64,000 nucleotides of DNA from Hanleya hanleyi (taxonomy: Eukaryota > Mollusca > Polyplacophora > Lepidopleurida > Hanleyidae): assembly GCA_036873755.1 (NCBI GenBank), contig JAVTVY010033764.1, positions 62,001-126,000 on the forward strand. The letters run 5' to 3'. Under the pieces are notes generated by a model. It had not been told where the DNA came from. It saw only the letters and a list, made by a program, of their open reading frames with translations, and searched no databases. The position numbers were made by a program, and so were the translations under genes. Each line of letters begins with the position of its first letter. Within the stretch, counting starts at the first letter, position 1. Shown one piece after another: positions 46,706 to 58,926 of this stretch.

Positions 46706-48073
46706 ATATAATTAAAACCTGATCAGTTGTATATATGGTTCCATATGACATGCAATCCAGTTTCTTTTCTTTTCTTTTTTAATAAACTCAGGATGATTGA
46801 ATAGGTTGACTACCATAAAGGGTAAAGAATGGAACACATCCGTACGATCTACAAAAGATTGATGAAGATTGATGTCTATTATCCTTTCTTTAGTACTCCA
46901 TGATATACAACAAGGGAGATAAACAGTTTGTGTGATGTTCTAACCAATATAAACTATGAAGAAATCAACCATACCTAGGTGTGCTCATTAAATTTCCTAT
47001 CAGTCGAGTGGCTGTTTGAAGTGAGCCGAGTTCCTTGTAGCAGCTGTATTCTGGGATATGAAAGTATACAATGTAAGAAGCCATTAGAATTGAAGAGAAA
47101 CAATCATGTGAATTTTTATAATTTGTCTTTGTTAATTTCTGGTGCAACTAAATCTCCATACAGGGTTTCAAATAACAAATAAATGCTTATTAACTACAAA
47201 TTGTATTCTTAGATTTTTGAAATGAAATAAATGTACGAAATGAAATGTTCTCATTTCTCAAGATATGGGTAGAAATGTACAATTGAAGTGTGTGAAGATC
47301 CTTAGCTTTGGTATATGAATAGTGCAATCAATAGACAAGAAAAATATAGCCTCTTATAATGATGAAAAGTCTAATCATAATTGATTATACTTTTTCTGCT
47401 TACAGCTAAAAATAGGTTATGCTAACATTTTATTATCAATATATTTTAAAACATATTTCTTTACCATTTTGTCAAAAATCCGGTATGGAAATATTCTACA
47501 ATCTTCTGCAAGGAACAAAAATCAATAAATTTTATCAATCAATAAACAGTTCAAAACAACAAGATAATTTATTTAGAGCTACCATTCCCCTAACCAGTTA
47601 AATCCACCTGTTTTGACATGAACAGGAAGTATACAAGCAGTTTTGTGATAAAAATATCTCACTCTCAGGGGATTTCCTCAAGGGGTGCATGCCGATCTTC
47701 ATATGAGGTCCCCAAGCCTGGGCTGACAATTCACACAAACATAACAATGGCAATCCACACTGCCTTGATAAACATGGGTAGATCTGAAAGTGATATTGAG
47801 ACAGAGATATGGATATTTCTTTGTGAAAGCCATGCTATATGACCCATTAAATTTGAATGCAATTATAAGGTGAAGTACATTATTACAAACTGCAGTCCAT
47901 ATAGCAATATTTATTGAGGCCAATATCAATTTTTTAATATGCCAAGGGAAACTTGTTGATAATAATAGCTGATACTCTCAGGTCTACATCACTGTTTAGC
48001 TCAGTTCTTTGCTTATTAAGTTATGAAAAAACAGAAAAATTATAGTTATATTTATAATTTACTTACCATATCA

Positions 48074-48175
48074 CTAGCTGCACTCATCACTATCTGCAAT
48101 ACAGTTCTTCAAACCTCCATAGTTCTTGCTTAACATGAACAAGTCCATCTGATTTTTGCAGTTGAGGTCGGCCAT
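48074..48175 (-). CDS. small reverse-strand frame at a first-exon-like site
   Basis: An ATG in the strong context CAAAATGGCC opens a 33-codon frame (MADLNCKNQMDLFMLSKNYG...) that stops at a TAG seven bases before a canonical donor GGTAAGT (acttac at 48061-48066). Start context and donor are what a first coding exon would show, but the stop lies before the donor, so either this is a decayed exon or the frame is chance. It lies inside the TIR element. Function unknown. Confidence 0.25.
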   Translation of the reverse strand: MADLNCKNQMDLFMLSKNYGGLKNCIADSDECS

Positions 48176-48881
48176 TTTGTTTGTTGTCGACTGGTGGCGT
48201 CCCCGGTGTTCAATTAAATTTTTTCAAGGACAGATAACTCCATCCATTTTGACGAGACAGTTAAGAAGCAGAAATCAGACTATCAGAAACAGAAATTATA
48301 TATATATTATATTTAAACAAGTGATAATAATGAAGAGGATAATATAAAGTATTCTTTAATGGGCATTTTTTCTTGCTGACATTATGTTAGAACTGATTCT
48401 TCTAAAAATAATTTCCCATTTTGTTCAATTTTACTACAAAATCATGGATTGGAATGATTATAAAATCTGAATTTAACAAGATTTCTTATCTAATATGATA
48501 CTGTTTTGATACCACTAATATGTGAGAGACTGATATTATTAATACTTTTATTTTATTCAAATAGAAACCTATGGTACTGATCACTTTAAAAGATCCAAAC
48601 AAGTGTTCACAGTTCTGAGTAATATGTCAGTAACCACATGTGAATATTTTACACAGTTGCCGCTATTTTGAACTGTGAAGTACAAATCTGATGTTTAGTG
48701 GTTTCATTGAAATGAGATTTGATGTCACTGAGTGAAATCAAATCAGCCAACTTTAAGCTGGGATATTCCCAGAGCTAATTAATATCATTGAAACTTGTAT
48801 ACATGTAGTTCTAATTTATAATGTTATGTTACGGTAACAGTTTGTGGGAAAATTTCAATAATCTAGAAATCCTATTGGGTT

Positions 48882-49034
48882 GAATCTTATAGTATTTTTC
48901 AGAATCTTGTAGGATTTTTTTCAGAGTCTTATAGGATTTTTCAGACTCTTATAGGATATTTTAGAATCTTACATGATTTTTTAGAATCTTATAGGATTTT
49001 TCAGAATCTTATAGGATCCTATAAGATATTTTTT
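48882..49034 (+). repeat. ~22-24 bp tandem repeat, about seven copies
   Basis: Degenerate units of the form GAATCTTATAGGATTTTTCA repeat from 48882 to 49034, ending with a partly inverted unit (ataggatcctataag at 49009-49025). Located just inside the right end of the TIR element. Confidence 0.88.
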
Positions 49035-49572
49035 GTAAGGGAAAGTCCCCCAAATCCATGAAGTATCTTTGAGGAGTACCTTGGATTATGCCGAACAAAA
49101 ACCAAGTCTCAGACGTGTCTCGGAAGTCCCACATTTTTTGTTATGAAATTGACAAAGCCCATGAAGTGTCTTTGAGGAGTCCCTTGGCTACTGCCTTTTT
49201 CTATTGAAGTACCAGTATTTTTCTCTGTTGTTGAAGTACCTTTTCAGTGTACTCTTCAGAGGCACTTCTAGGCACACTTCACATGAAGTGTGACACTTCT
49301 GGACAGTAAGGGTTGGAGCTTGTCCGTCTTTTTGCTGTGCAGCGACAACAGTCGACAATGAGACAGGCCTGCTATTAATCAGTTAAAGAGAACAGAACCA
49401 GAAAAAAACAACATGGAAAATGAAGGAAAAGGAAACAGAAAAAAACATCTGCCAGGTTGCCGACGTCATGCCATGGACGTCAAATCGTCATCGAACAGGT
49501 GAACGAGCGAAGTATTTCATCAAAGAAATAAATTTGATTTTGAAAATGGACTGTGGCAGGTAATTATAATTG

Positions 49573-52362
49573 AGTAATTGAGTAGATGTCAATGCACAAA
49601 GTATTGTTAATAAAATGTCTCTGTTAGAGGCATATGTCGTTGAACTTTATCCGGATGTGATAGGAATCAGTGAGTCATGGGGTAAGGACACTTTGATGCC
49701 TGGAGAACTGAACATCCAAGGGTATACCCCTTATGTAAATAATCGGAAAACAAGTAGAGCCTCCAGAGGAGGCGGAGTTAATTTATATGTGAAAGAGGAA
49801 CTCAAACAGGAGCCAGTGAAATCGTTCGATCCACATGAAGAGACAGAAACCGTATGGTGCCAAATTGAAACTAGCCAGCAGGGTAAAGTAACAATCGGTG
49901 TTTGTTATGACAGTACAAGCAATACTGTGGAGCAGAGTGATGCAGTATATAACGTGATTCGTGAAGCTGCTGCTGGGCATTCAGTCATTGTAGGCGACTT
50001 TAACAGACGCGAAATAGACTGGGCTAATCTGACATCAGACAATGAGGGTCAAAAACTGTTAGATTTATCTCAAGACTTGTTTCTAACTCAACATGTCCTG
50101 GAACCTACCAGAGGTGAGTCCACTCTGGACTTAGTGTTTAGCACTGAACCTGGAATGGTGGATAATGTTCATGTGTTAGAAAAATTTGGTAAGAGTGATC
50201 ATAACATAGTAACTTTCGATTTAATTGTGAAGGTGCATACAAAGGAGGCGGATGGGGAGTATTTAGATTTTAACAGAGCTGATTATCAGGGTATGAAGGA
50301 CTATTTTAAGGCTATCAACTGGGAAGAATGTGTCAATGGAGCTGGTACAACGGAAATGTGGAATAGCTTTAAAGTAAAGATGGATGAGGCTGTGAAACAG
50401 TTTGTTCCGACAAAGAAAAGAAGGAAGAGGAAAAGGCCTATATGGATGGACAAACAAGCGTATAGAGCTAGGAGAGGCAAATACAGACTCTGGAAAAGAT
50501 ATAGAGAGTCGAAGTCATTTTTGGATGAGCAAGAGTACAGGAAGGCGGTTAACAGGGCTAACAAAGAGGTGAGAAGGTCAAAGCGTCAGTTTGAGAAAAA
50601 AATAGGTGAAAAAATCCAACAAGACTCAAAATCCTGTTATTCTTATGTAAGGTCCAAGTCTAAAAAAAAGGATACAGTGGGTCCACTTCATAACAACGAG
50701 GGCATTACAACGCACGATGACGGTCTTATGGCAGACATTTTGAATAACTATTTTTGTTCAGTGTTCACACAGGAGAGGACTGACAATTTACCCAATCCAC
50801 GTCAAATGTTTCATGGTCCACTTGAAGAGGAGCTCAGAAGTATTAAAATTACTCCGGAATCTGTCTGTGCCAAGCTCACGAACTTGAAACCTAACAAAGC
50901 ACCGGGCACAGATAAAATGTACAATAATGTGTTGAAGGAGATGGCCGAAGTGCTGTGTGTCCCACTGGCCCAGTTGTTTAACAAGTCAATGGAGGAAAAT
51001 ATGGTACCGGATGATTGGCGAGAAGCGAACGTTACTCCACTATACAAGAAAGGTCCAAAGCATGACGCAGGTAATTATCGACCAGTTAGTCTGACATCTA
51101 CAGTTTGTAAAATTCTGGAGTCTTTGATCAAGGATGCAGTGGTTCAGCATTTAACGGAGCGGTCGGTCCACACTTATCAATCTACTTGTATTTTTGGAAG
51201 CTGTAACAAAGTTTGTGGACGAGGGATTCCTTGTGGATATCATCTTCCTCGACTTCGCTACAGCGTTTGGCAAAGTGCCACACCGACGGCTAGTATCAAA
51301 GCTAAAATCACATGGGATTTCGAGGTCTGTGTGCTCCGGAGTGATCAATGGTTAGCTGACAGAAAGCAAAGAGTAGTGTTAAAAGGGAAATCGTCACCAT
51401 GGGAACCAGTTCATAGTGGTGTACCCCAAGGCTCAGTATTGGGACCCATCCTGTTTCTGATTTATATCAATGATATTGATGACAGCGCAGCCAGTGACCT
51501 GCTAAAGTTTGCTGACGACACTAAAGTTATCCGGAAGGTGGCATCTGAAGAGGAAGCCAGATTATTGCAGCAGGACTTAACCAATCTATACGAATGGTCG
51601 GACGAATGGCAGATGCTGTTCAATGTAGCAAAATGTAAGATGATGCACTTTGGCTACAATAATCCTTGTCATCAGTACTTTATGCATGGGCAGGCGCTAG
51701 AAGTAGTGACTGAAGAAAAAGATCTGGGCGTAATTGTGCACAATAACTTGAAATCCAGCTCTCATGTGGCAGCATGTGTTAAAAAGGCCAATAGAGTAAT
51801 TGGTATGATAAACAGGACTTTCAGTGTTAAAGAACCGCGAGTGATGTTGCAACTATATAAGTCATTAATTAGACCGCATTTGGAGTATGCTGTGCAGGCT
51901 TGGAGTCCTCATCTTAAAAAGGACATTGATTTATTAGAAAAGGTACAAAGGAGATTTACGAGGATGATTCCTGCTATACATGATTTGTGTTATGACGAAC
52001 GACTACAGCGTCTTCACTTGATCTCTTTGGAGAATAGGAGACTGCGCGGTGACCTTATTGAGGTATTCAAGATTATGAAAGGCTACGAAAAAGTTACACC
52101 TGACACCTGGTTTGCTTATAGTGAAATTACCCAAACACGAGGTCATACCTTGAAACTGAGAGTGAATCGCTCAAGGCTTAACATTAGGAAAAACTTCTTC
52201 TCTCAGAGAGTAGTCAATAGCTGGAATGCGTTGCCTCAATCTGCGATTGACTGTGATAGTATCAACCAGTTTAAGAGACATGCAGACCACCATCTGCGAC
52301 ATATGGGAGTAACACGAGCCAGATTGGCTCCCTCTCCCCATCCCACAGCTCTGGATTCCTGA
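49573..52362 (+). pseudogene. CR1-like LINE ORF: endonuclease plus reverse transcriptase
   Basis: The frame is open from 49573, before the first ATG at 49615, and already reads NAQSIVNK there (the first motif of the AP-type endonuclease), so 49615 is not a true start and the N terminus is lost. The endonuclease includes VIVGDFNRREIDW (around residue 125) and the catalytic SDH (around residue 193). The RT includes NLKPNKAPGTDKM, NYRPVSLTSTVCKILE, GVPQGSVLGPILFLIYIN and LLKFADDTKV (around residue 632). A typical CR1 C terminus (LEKVQRRFTRMI...SWNALPQ) ends at TGA 52360-52362. Between about 51180 and 51350 the correct peptide is in another frame: two compensating indels plus a small deletion. 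Motif A there reads FLDFATAFG where FLDFxKAFD is expected, so the first catalytic region is damaged. The element is inactive, but unusually long-framed. Confidence 0.85.
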
Positions 52363-52662
52363 GATGTGGGGTACAGGTAAATACAGAAGGGGGAATGCTT
52401 ACATTAGCACAAGTGTTTTTGTGACGTGTACTGGAATTGGGGGGAGGGGGATGGGAGGTAGGTGGGTACCATATGGAAAATTTATTTTCCCAAGGTGACA
52501 GAAAAATGATCTGAAACCTCCAAAACCAGTGCTAAAATTATGCTGAGTCTATAGGATTCCAATAACCCCCATGTCAATGCAGATATATTCTTTATGTACT
52601 GTACAAAAAACGGTTTTGTATTTGAAGATCTGAATATCAGTCAGGGTCAAGCATATGTTAAT
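52363..52662 (+). other. CR1-like LINE 3' region, unassigned
   Basis: Non-coding sequence following the LINE stop, with a G-rich GGGGGGAGGGGGATGGGAGG block (52438). The 3' end of the LINE was not determined: no poly-A or short tandem tail was seen. Confidence 0.4.
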
Positions 52663-52745
52663 AATTATAAACGTCTGGTCCGTCATTCATCTGTCGTCCA
52701 TCACGAAGTAACCATGTCCATAACACAAAGACCTATGTCCCTGAT
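52663..52745 (-). repeat. isolated Naiad tail relic
   Basis: aattataaacgtctggtccg, a tcattcatctgtcgtccat block, then caaagacctat. This matches the last ~80 bp of the Naiad tail in reverse orientation with a few deletions. It is the only clear Naiad trace right of 43.4 kb. Confidence 0.7.
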
Positions 52746-55700
52746 ACACTCCTGGTTCCCCTGCTCGTTAATCCTGCAGATATTTGCCTCTTGGGCGCTA
52801 CAGGTCCTTAAAGCTTTTTAAATATGTATTATCCAATCATTGTGCTGTACTGGTGATGTCTTATTCCCCACTATGCCTATTGGTTGAAAGCTGGACTCTT
52901 GATGCCACAGATAAAAATACAAACTGCGAAAAATTCTCCACAGTTTTGATTTGAATTGGCTAAACAGTTTCCAAAGGCTGTTTATAAACTCTATTAGCAT
53001 TAGTCCTTAGTAATTTGATGAAATATGGAATGGAGACTCTGTTACTCCAGAGTCCGTATCCGGGAGATGAGACCAGGGCCTAGAAATCCGTGATAACTGG
53101 ACTATTTTCGACCCAGTCCGTGCTGTAGATATAGGCATAAGAGTACGAACTACAAATTAACATGGGGGGTCAGAGTCTCCCGTCAATGCACCTGTCAGTT
53201 CGCCAGGGCAAAGCTATTTTCTAAGAATTAAAGGGGAATCTTACTGGCATTTGATGTTTCAAGAGTGGTAGATCATTCAATGTTTGTGCATAACCTCTAT
53301 TTATTTGTATTTCAGATCCATTGTTTGGAATTTCACTCATCTCTGTGCAGCTATATTTTAGATTGACATTCCATCATTTCCCATGATCAGAGAAGTATTT
53401 CAGCTGATATTCCCACCCAAACTATGTATAGATGTGAGTGCTGGGAATTCCTGTCTGCTATCAACGATGCTGCAGAAATTAAATCAGCAGTTTGAGTAAG
53501 TGCAGAGATTTCATTTTCAGGCCTTTGTCATTTGAAAATCAGAGAGATATACACTGATGTCCTGGAGATCTCCTGGAAATGATAATTTAAAAAGTGAGGA
53601 GGGGGAATTTCACAATAAAGCAGGGTAAGCACTCCAAAGAATGACAAGCAATTCATTGTGACTCAATATTTCGGTTTATTCATTCAAACCATCGTCAGGA
53701 GTAATTTTACAGAGAAACCTAAGGCCAGTGTTAATTAATTGTTTGTTTCTCGTAACCTTGCTTGTAACAATACACATGCTGAGTGCGATAATTATTAGTT
53801 ATTAATTATTAACTTGCAAACCAATGGTATACAAATATGAAGAAAATTACATGTAGCTTTTACTCATGAAAATGTAAATCCCTCATGGATTTTAATTATT
53901 TGCACTCAAAATATAGATGAGGGCTGGTTACGGGAAAGGAACCATTAATTATCAGCGGCCTAACAGAATTTCACCTCACCTTAAGCATGTAAAGACGGAT
54001 TTATACTCCATAAATCTGATCAATCAAATTTTCCGATTTATTGCCAGTGAGTCTTTTGGCGATTTATTCACAATGTCTTGGACTAAGATTATGAAAATTC
54101 ACCTATGTGTCAATCTCGACATGGGGAAAATATTGGAAAAAAAAATCCTGTTTACATTTATTTTGTACATAACTTTTGTCAGTGGGTATGTCAAACGGGC
54201 TTATTCCAGTTAAGTATAAGAACACCAAATACAGTGTCAAATTGATCCACAAGTGTCAAACAATAGCACTGGATCACTATTTTCCCCATGTAGTACCTAC
54301 AGGTAAAAATATTAACCAAATTATGTTCAATATAATTTTTCCTGCCATATCCCTTTATTCATGTCATGTATATTGGGATAATATCATTCAATATTTGGGC
54401 TAATATCGCTCCGGTTGTATTGTACAACAAGTTGTAGATCATTTTGATGCTTCATTTGAAGTTGTTATACTTACATGTAACTGGGTCAAGCCCGATCAAA
54501 ATTTCTGATTAAAATTATGTTCAAATGAATGTGGGCCTAAATATGATTTTTTTTTCTTTTCCTTACTCACGTTTTCCTTATTTCAATTTCAATATTATCC
54601 TTGTGTCGTGATTGACAATTCGGAGAAGCTTTGTGATCTTACTCTAAGCTGTTTGGAAGAAATCGCCAAAAGACTAAGAAGGGGTGAACTTTGGAAAAAT
54701 TTGATTAATGAGCTTTTCGGGTACCGTATAAATCTCCCTTAAACCAGAATTAGAAAAGCTGTGGTGATGGAGTTTGATCTCTCTCATTAAACACAATATT
54801 GTAAGGGCTTCAATGTGGAAAACTGCTTCATTGCCCTATTTAATGTGTAGCCAGTGGCTAAGTTGATCTGATTGGTTGAAAAATGGGATTTGTTCCAGCT
54901 TCATTTAAAAATCAGTCCAGTGTATGCAGGAGTTCACATGGTGTTGCCTTAAATCTGTTTAGATTTAACATGGCAGAGATGTGTACATGTGGGAAGTGCA
55001 CAGGTCACCTCAACTATGTTTAATGTATTATATGCTCATTGAATGTTTTCTTGCAACAGATATATTTCATATTTTCCTTTTTATATTCTTCATGGATTAG
55101 TTGATGATGGAGTTATCAGCCTATCGACTTCATTTGGTTTAATTGAAATATTTTGTCTTCTAGTAGCTTGAGAAAACTGAGCTCCAAACTTGGTATCTCA
55201 AGCTGACAGCTGATTTCAGAAATTAAATCTGTATCACTTGTCTGTCCTTGTTTGATGCCGAGTTGAGAAGTCACATCAGACCACCTGGTTGGATGTCAAT
55301 GCTTGTTTGTGAACGTTCAGACTTCAGGATGCTGATTTGATGTGATGTGATGTCACAACGAAGGAAATATAGGCAATGATGTTTTGCAAATCCGAACAGT
55401 GCTGCAGTGGTCATTGGCTATCGCACAACAGTTATGTTTTCAAATTGGTACTGCAATTCAAAACTTCAAAGTGTCTTTATTCGTGTAAAATAAAGGCCAC
55501 ATTTTTGATTGTGCACAACAGAATTGGGCACAAGAACTTGACCCTCTCCATATACTGCAGTCGAGGCCAGTACATTGTTCTTTTAGGGACATTCTCATGT
55601 ATAGGCTTTGTTTCTGTTCATGATGGTTGTATGAATTTTGTCATTTTGTTTCATAGATTCGCTGCTGCTGACAAACTACATGGATGGATTCCAAGCAGAC

Positions 55701-55849
55701 CATTATGTGTACAAAGGAGGATCTGATGATATTGGTAAAGAAGTGATTCACTCTCACACTTGTTATTTAACTGATAGAAGACTGAACATGAACTCGCATC
55801 CAAGACAGAAATTTGAAGTTACCTTGACCTTTGCATGACTTCTTGACAT
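52746..55849. other. no gene; intron-like sequence
   Basis: Short frames only, none with domain features. Candidate frames at 53917-54213 and 55376-55726 are AT-rich and lack coding character. The base composition and low density of recognisable elements suggest intron or intergenic DNA. Confidence 0.4.
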
Positions 55850-56110
55850 AGGTGCAATAGGCTTCTTCTTGATCATATTAAAGTTTGACCTATACACTGA
55901 GCTGTAGCATGGGCATAATATTTTTCAATGATTTCCTTATCTTTTAGCCAGTGATCTTGACCTTTTCACCTCAAAATGAATATGGTTCCTTTTGCACCAT
56001 GGGTATAACCAAAGTTTGGTACCAATCCATAACTAGGAACTGAAGATAATGCACAAAGAACAAAAATTAGCAAAGGTTAACAGATGGACAAACAGACGGA
56101 TGGACAGTCA
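55850..56110 (+). repeat. dispersed repeat with GACCTT and CAGACGGATGGACAG blocks
   Basis: CTTGACCTTTTCACC, then CATGGGTATAACCAAAGTTT and ACAGATGGACAAACAGACGG. A diverged second copy is seen at 56465-56600 (CACCTTGACCTTTGG, CCAAGTTTGTTAGCAG, ACAGATGGACAG). This style of repeat is common in mollusc DNA as far as I recall; no coding. Confidence 0.5.
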
Positions 56111-56139
56111 GTAAAACCAGAAGCTTCTTTGCCAGGAGT

Positions 56140-56460
56140 TCAAATTGAGTGAGTGAATATGATTTAACATCTCTTTCAACACTATTTCAGTCAAATCACA
56201 ACATTTGATTCCTATTCCTTTTCACACCCAGAAACCACATGGGTAGGGTCTTGTTCCTTTTCACACCAGGGAACTCCACAGACTCGCCTCTTATGACAAG
56301 CCCTCTGAGGAGCAGAAGCCTAATCTCACCATGACCTGGCGTCTGAACAATGACATCCCAGGTTAAACCTCATGAGACACACGAGGCCACACAATCCATA
56401 ACCCTGAACTGCCAGGAGTTCTGGCCTGGACATAAACAATTCATGATGATTTCCAGATTT
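56140..56460 (+). repeat. possible SINE-like or dispersed repeat
   Basis: Starts GAGTGAGTGAATATG, continues through ATTTCAGTCAAATCACAACA, CTTGTTCCTTTTCACACC, GGGAACTCCACAGACTCGCC and a CACCATGACCTGGCGTCTGA block, to GCCAGGAGTTCTGGCCTGGA. It resembles a GTGAGTGA-headed interspersed repeat that I have the impression is common in molluscs, but I cannot assign a named family. Confidence 0.4.
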
Positions 56461-57140
56461 TTGGGTCACAATCACCTTGACCTTTGGCCTCATAATAGGA
56501 TTCTCCCTTACCCCATGGATAAAGTATATTCCAAGTTTGTTAGCAGTTTATAACTTGGAAATAGAGATATTGCACAGACAAAACAGATGGACAGAACTTG
56601 CCATTGCATAATATGACCTTGTCAAATGACCTTAAAGTAGGTAAGGTGATATGAGCAACACAAGAACAAGAAATGACTTTAGCAACAAATTTCAAAGGCT
56701 CAGTTAATTCCATAGTGATAAACCTGGGAATTTGTCATGTGTTGATATAACTTTAACCATCATGCATTTGTATCATGTAGAGTGTCATTGTAATTTGAAA
56801 TGTATATTATCACAGAAGAATTTAATTTTTTTTGTACCGTCATTCCATCTCCTGGTTGATAGACCGATGGATGAGATGACATTAAAAACCAGTTTGAATT
56901 CGTCCTGAATGATCTCTGTACATGCATTATATAAGTACAGTACTAATATGAAGGACTCCTACTTTTTCTGCTCTTTCAGAGTTTGTCCTACTTTCCAGAA
57001 TTTGTCCTACTTTTCAGGGATTTTGTCTGTCGGAAATGAGAAGATTTTCCTGTCAAAGTTCAGCATATTTGGCATATATACATGGTTTACAACCAAGAGT
57101 ATCGATACACTGCATGATCTTCCACATCTTCACACTGTTA

Positions 57141-57256
57141 AGGTTTCTTTTTGAGCCAAAGGCAAAACCTTGACCATCTTGCTCAGCAGATTACTTCCCA
57201 CCCACTTTCAGTGTGTTCCAAAGCTGCCTGGCCTGTGAGATATTTGATGGTAAATG
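57141..57256 (+). repeat. dispersed 116-bp repeat, copy 1
   Basis: TTTTTGAGCCAAAGGCAAAA...CACTTTCAGTGTGTT...GCCTGGCCTGTGAGATATTT matches 60042-60155 along its length. A short inverted piece is at 61063-61095 (CCACAAGCCAGGCAACTG). Confidence 0.75.
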
Positions 57257-57584
57257 AAAATTAATTATAATGAATATTATGGTTTTTTATCTATCTCGCC
57301 TTACGAAGTAAAGGGGAGATATTGTGAGGGGGAAAGAGGATGTCGTCGTCGGTGTTGGTGGCGGTGTCGGTGTCCCTAGCCTGGAAATGATACGATTTTT
57401 AGTTTAGCCAATTGAATTTTTTTTTTAGCAAAATTCAGAGAAAATATGAAAAAAAAAAAAAAATATGGGAGGTGGGTATTCCACCTGGGGATACTACCCC
57501 TGGGGATTCCATGGGTGCTTCAATGTTAAAATCCCTATGATAGAGTTTAGCATTTAGCTGAAATGCATATGTACATCTGTACTT

Positions 57585-58335
57585 AGAAAGTTTGCTGCAG
57601 TTGTCAGCTGTCATTGGATGATTATGAAACTTGGTACATATGTTTCTTATGATTAGAGGATGTACCTGTGAGAGTTTTACATGTACACATGTACATAGAA
57701 AGTTTGCTGCAGTTGTCAGCTGTCAATGAATGATTATGAAACTTGGTACACATGTTTCTTATGATCGGAGGATGCGCCTGTGCTATTTATGAGATGAAAT
57801 ATTAATTTGTGTCCAAATTATGATATTTTGGACTGAGTAATTTGCCAATTATAAGGTTTTTTGTTAGACAAAAATGTACTGAAAAGTTGTCTGAATTTGT
57901 CAGGTTTTATTGGATGATTATGAAACTTTGTACAAATATTTCATATGATTAGAGGATGTCTCTGTGCTATTTAGCAGATGAAATATTAATTTTTGTTCAA
58001 ATTTTGATGGTTTTGTCTTAGTAATCTACCAATGATAATGTACATACATGCACATGTACATCTGTTCATGGAAAGTTTGCTGAAGCGGTCAGCTTTCATT
58101 GGATGAGTTTGACACTTGCTACCCTAGTTCAATGTGATTCGAGGATGTGCATGTGCTATTTAAGAAATATGACATTAAATATGAATTTTTGTCCTAATTA
58201 TCACAGTTTAGACTTTGTACATTTCCATTGATAAGATTTTTGTTGGGCAAAAATTTACATGTAGATCTGTACATGGAAAGTTTGCTGAACCTTTTGTGGG
58301 ATGATTATAAAACTTGGTGGGCATGTTTCATGTTT
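57585..58335 (+). repeat. degenerate tandem array of ~180-200 bp units
   Basis: Units are marked by AAAGTTTGCTGCAG-like blocks near 57585, 57697, 57877, 58069 and 58270, followed by TTGGATGATTATGAAACTT, an ATGATTAGAGGATG block and TATTTAxxAGATGAAATATT. The second interval is shortened to about 112 bp by a deletion. The interior contains no frame. Confidence 0.8.
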
Positions 58336-58345
58336 TCCTAGGTCA

Positions 58346-58926
58346 GACCTATCCAGCCGTAATCCCACACGAGACTGACCTATCCAGCAGTAATCTCGCA
58401 CAGGACTGGCCTATCCAGAAGTAATCTCGCACTGGACTGCAATATGCAGCAGTAATCCCACACGGCACGGACCTATCCGACCATAATCCTACCTGGGACT
58501 GATCTATCCCGCTGTAATCCCACACAGGGTTAGCCTATCCAGTAGTAATCCCACACGGGATTGCCGTATGCAGCAGTATTCCCATACTGGACTGCATATG
58601 CAGCAGTAATCCCACACGAGACTGACCTATCCAGCAGTAATCCCATACAAGACTCGCCTATCCAGCAGTAATCTCAGACGGGACTGGCCTATCCAGCACT
58701 AATCCCACTTCAGACTGGACTATGTAGCAGTAATCCCACATGGGACTGGTCTATCCAGCAGCAATAACACACAGGACTGGCCTATTCTGTAATCTCGCAT
58801 GGGACTGACCTATCCAGCAGTAATCTCACACTGGACTGCTCTATGCAGCAGTAATCCCACGGCACGTACCCATCCATCCTACACGGGATTGACCTATCTG
58901 GCATTAATCCCACATGGGACTGATGT
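58346..58926 (+). repeat. 31-bp minisatellite, about 18 copies
   Basis: Units of the form GACCTATCCAGCAGTAATCC plus CACACGGGACT repeat from 58346 to about 58926, with 10-20% variation and some length change. It directly follows the 180-200 bp array. Confidence 0.92.

Larger units (their letters stand above)
45857..49312. mobile_element. 3.45-kb terminal-inverted-repeat element with GAAGTGT-rich ends
   Basis: The left end CCGTTACTGTCCGGAAGTGT and right end ACACTTCTGGACAGTAAGGG are inverted with few mismatches. Both ends continue for 250-400 bp with degenerate GAAGTGT, GAAGTACCT and CACTTC motifs not found elsewhere in the window. The interior is AT-rich and lacks a recognisable transposase. 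On the reverse strand there are possible exons (48074-48175, 46542-46700). I could not find a convincing target-site duplication. It is best read as a DNA transposon or a non-autonomous relative, possibly with captured sequence. Confidence 0.65.
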
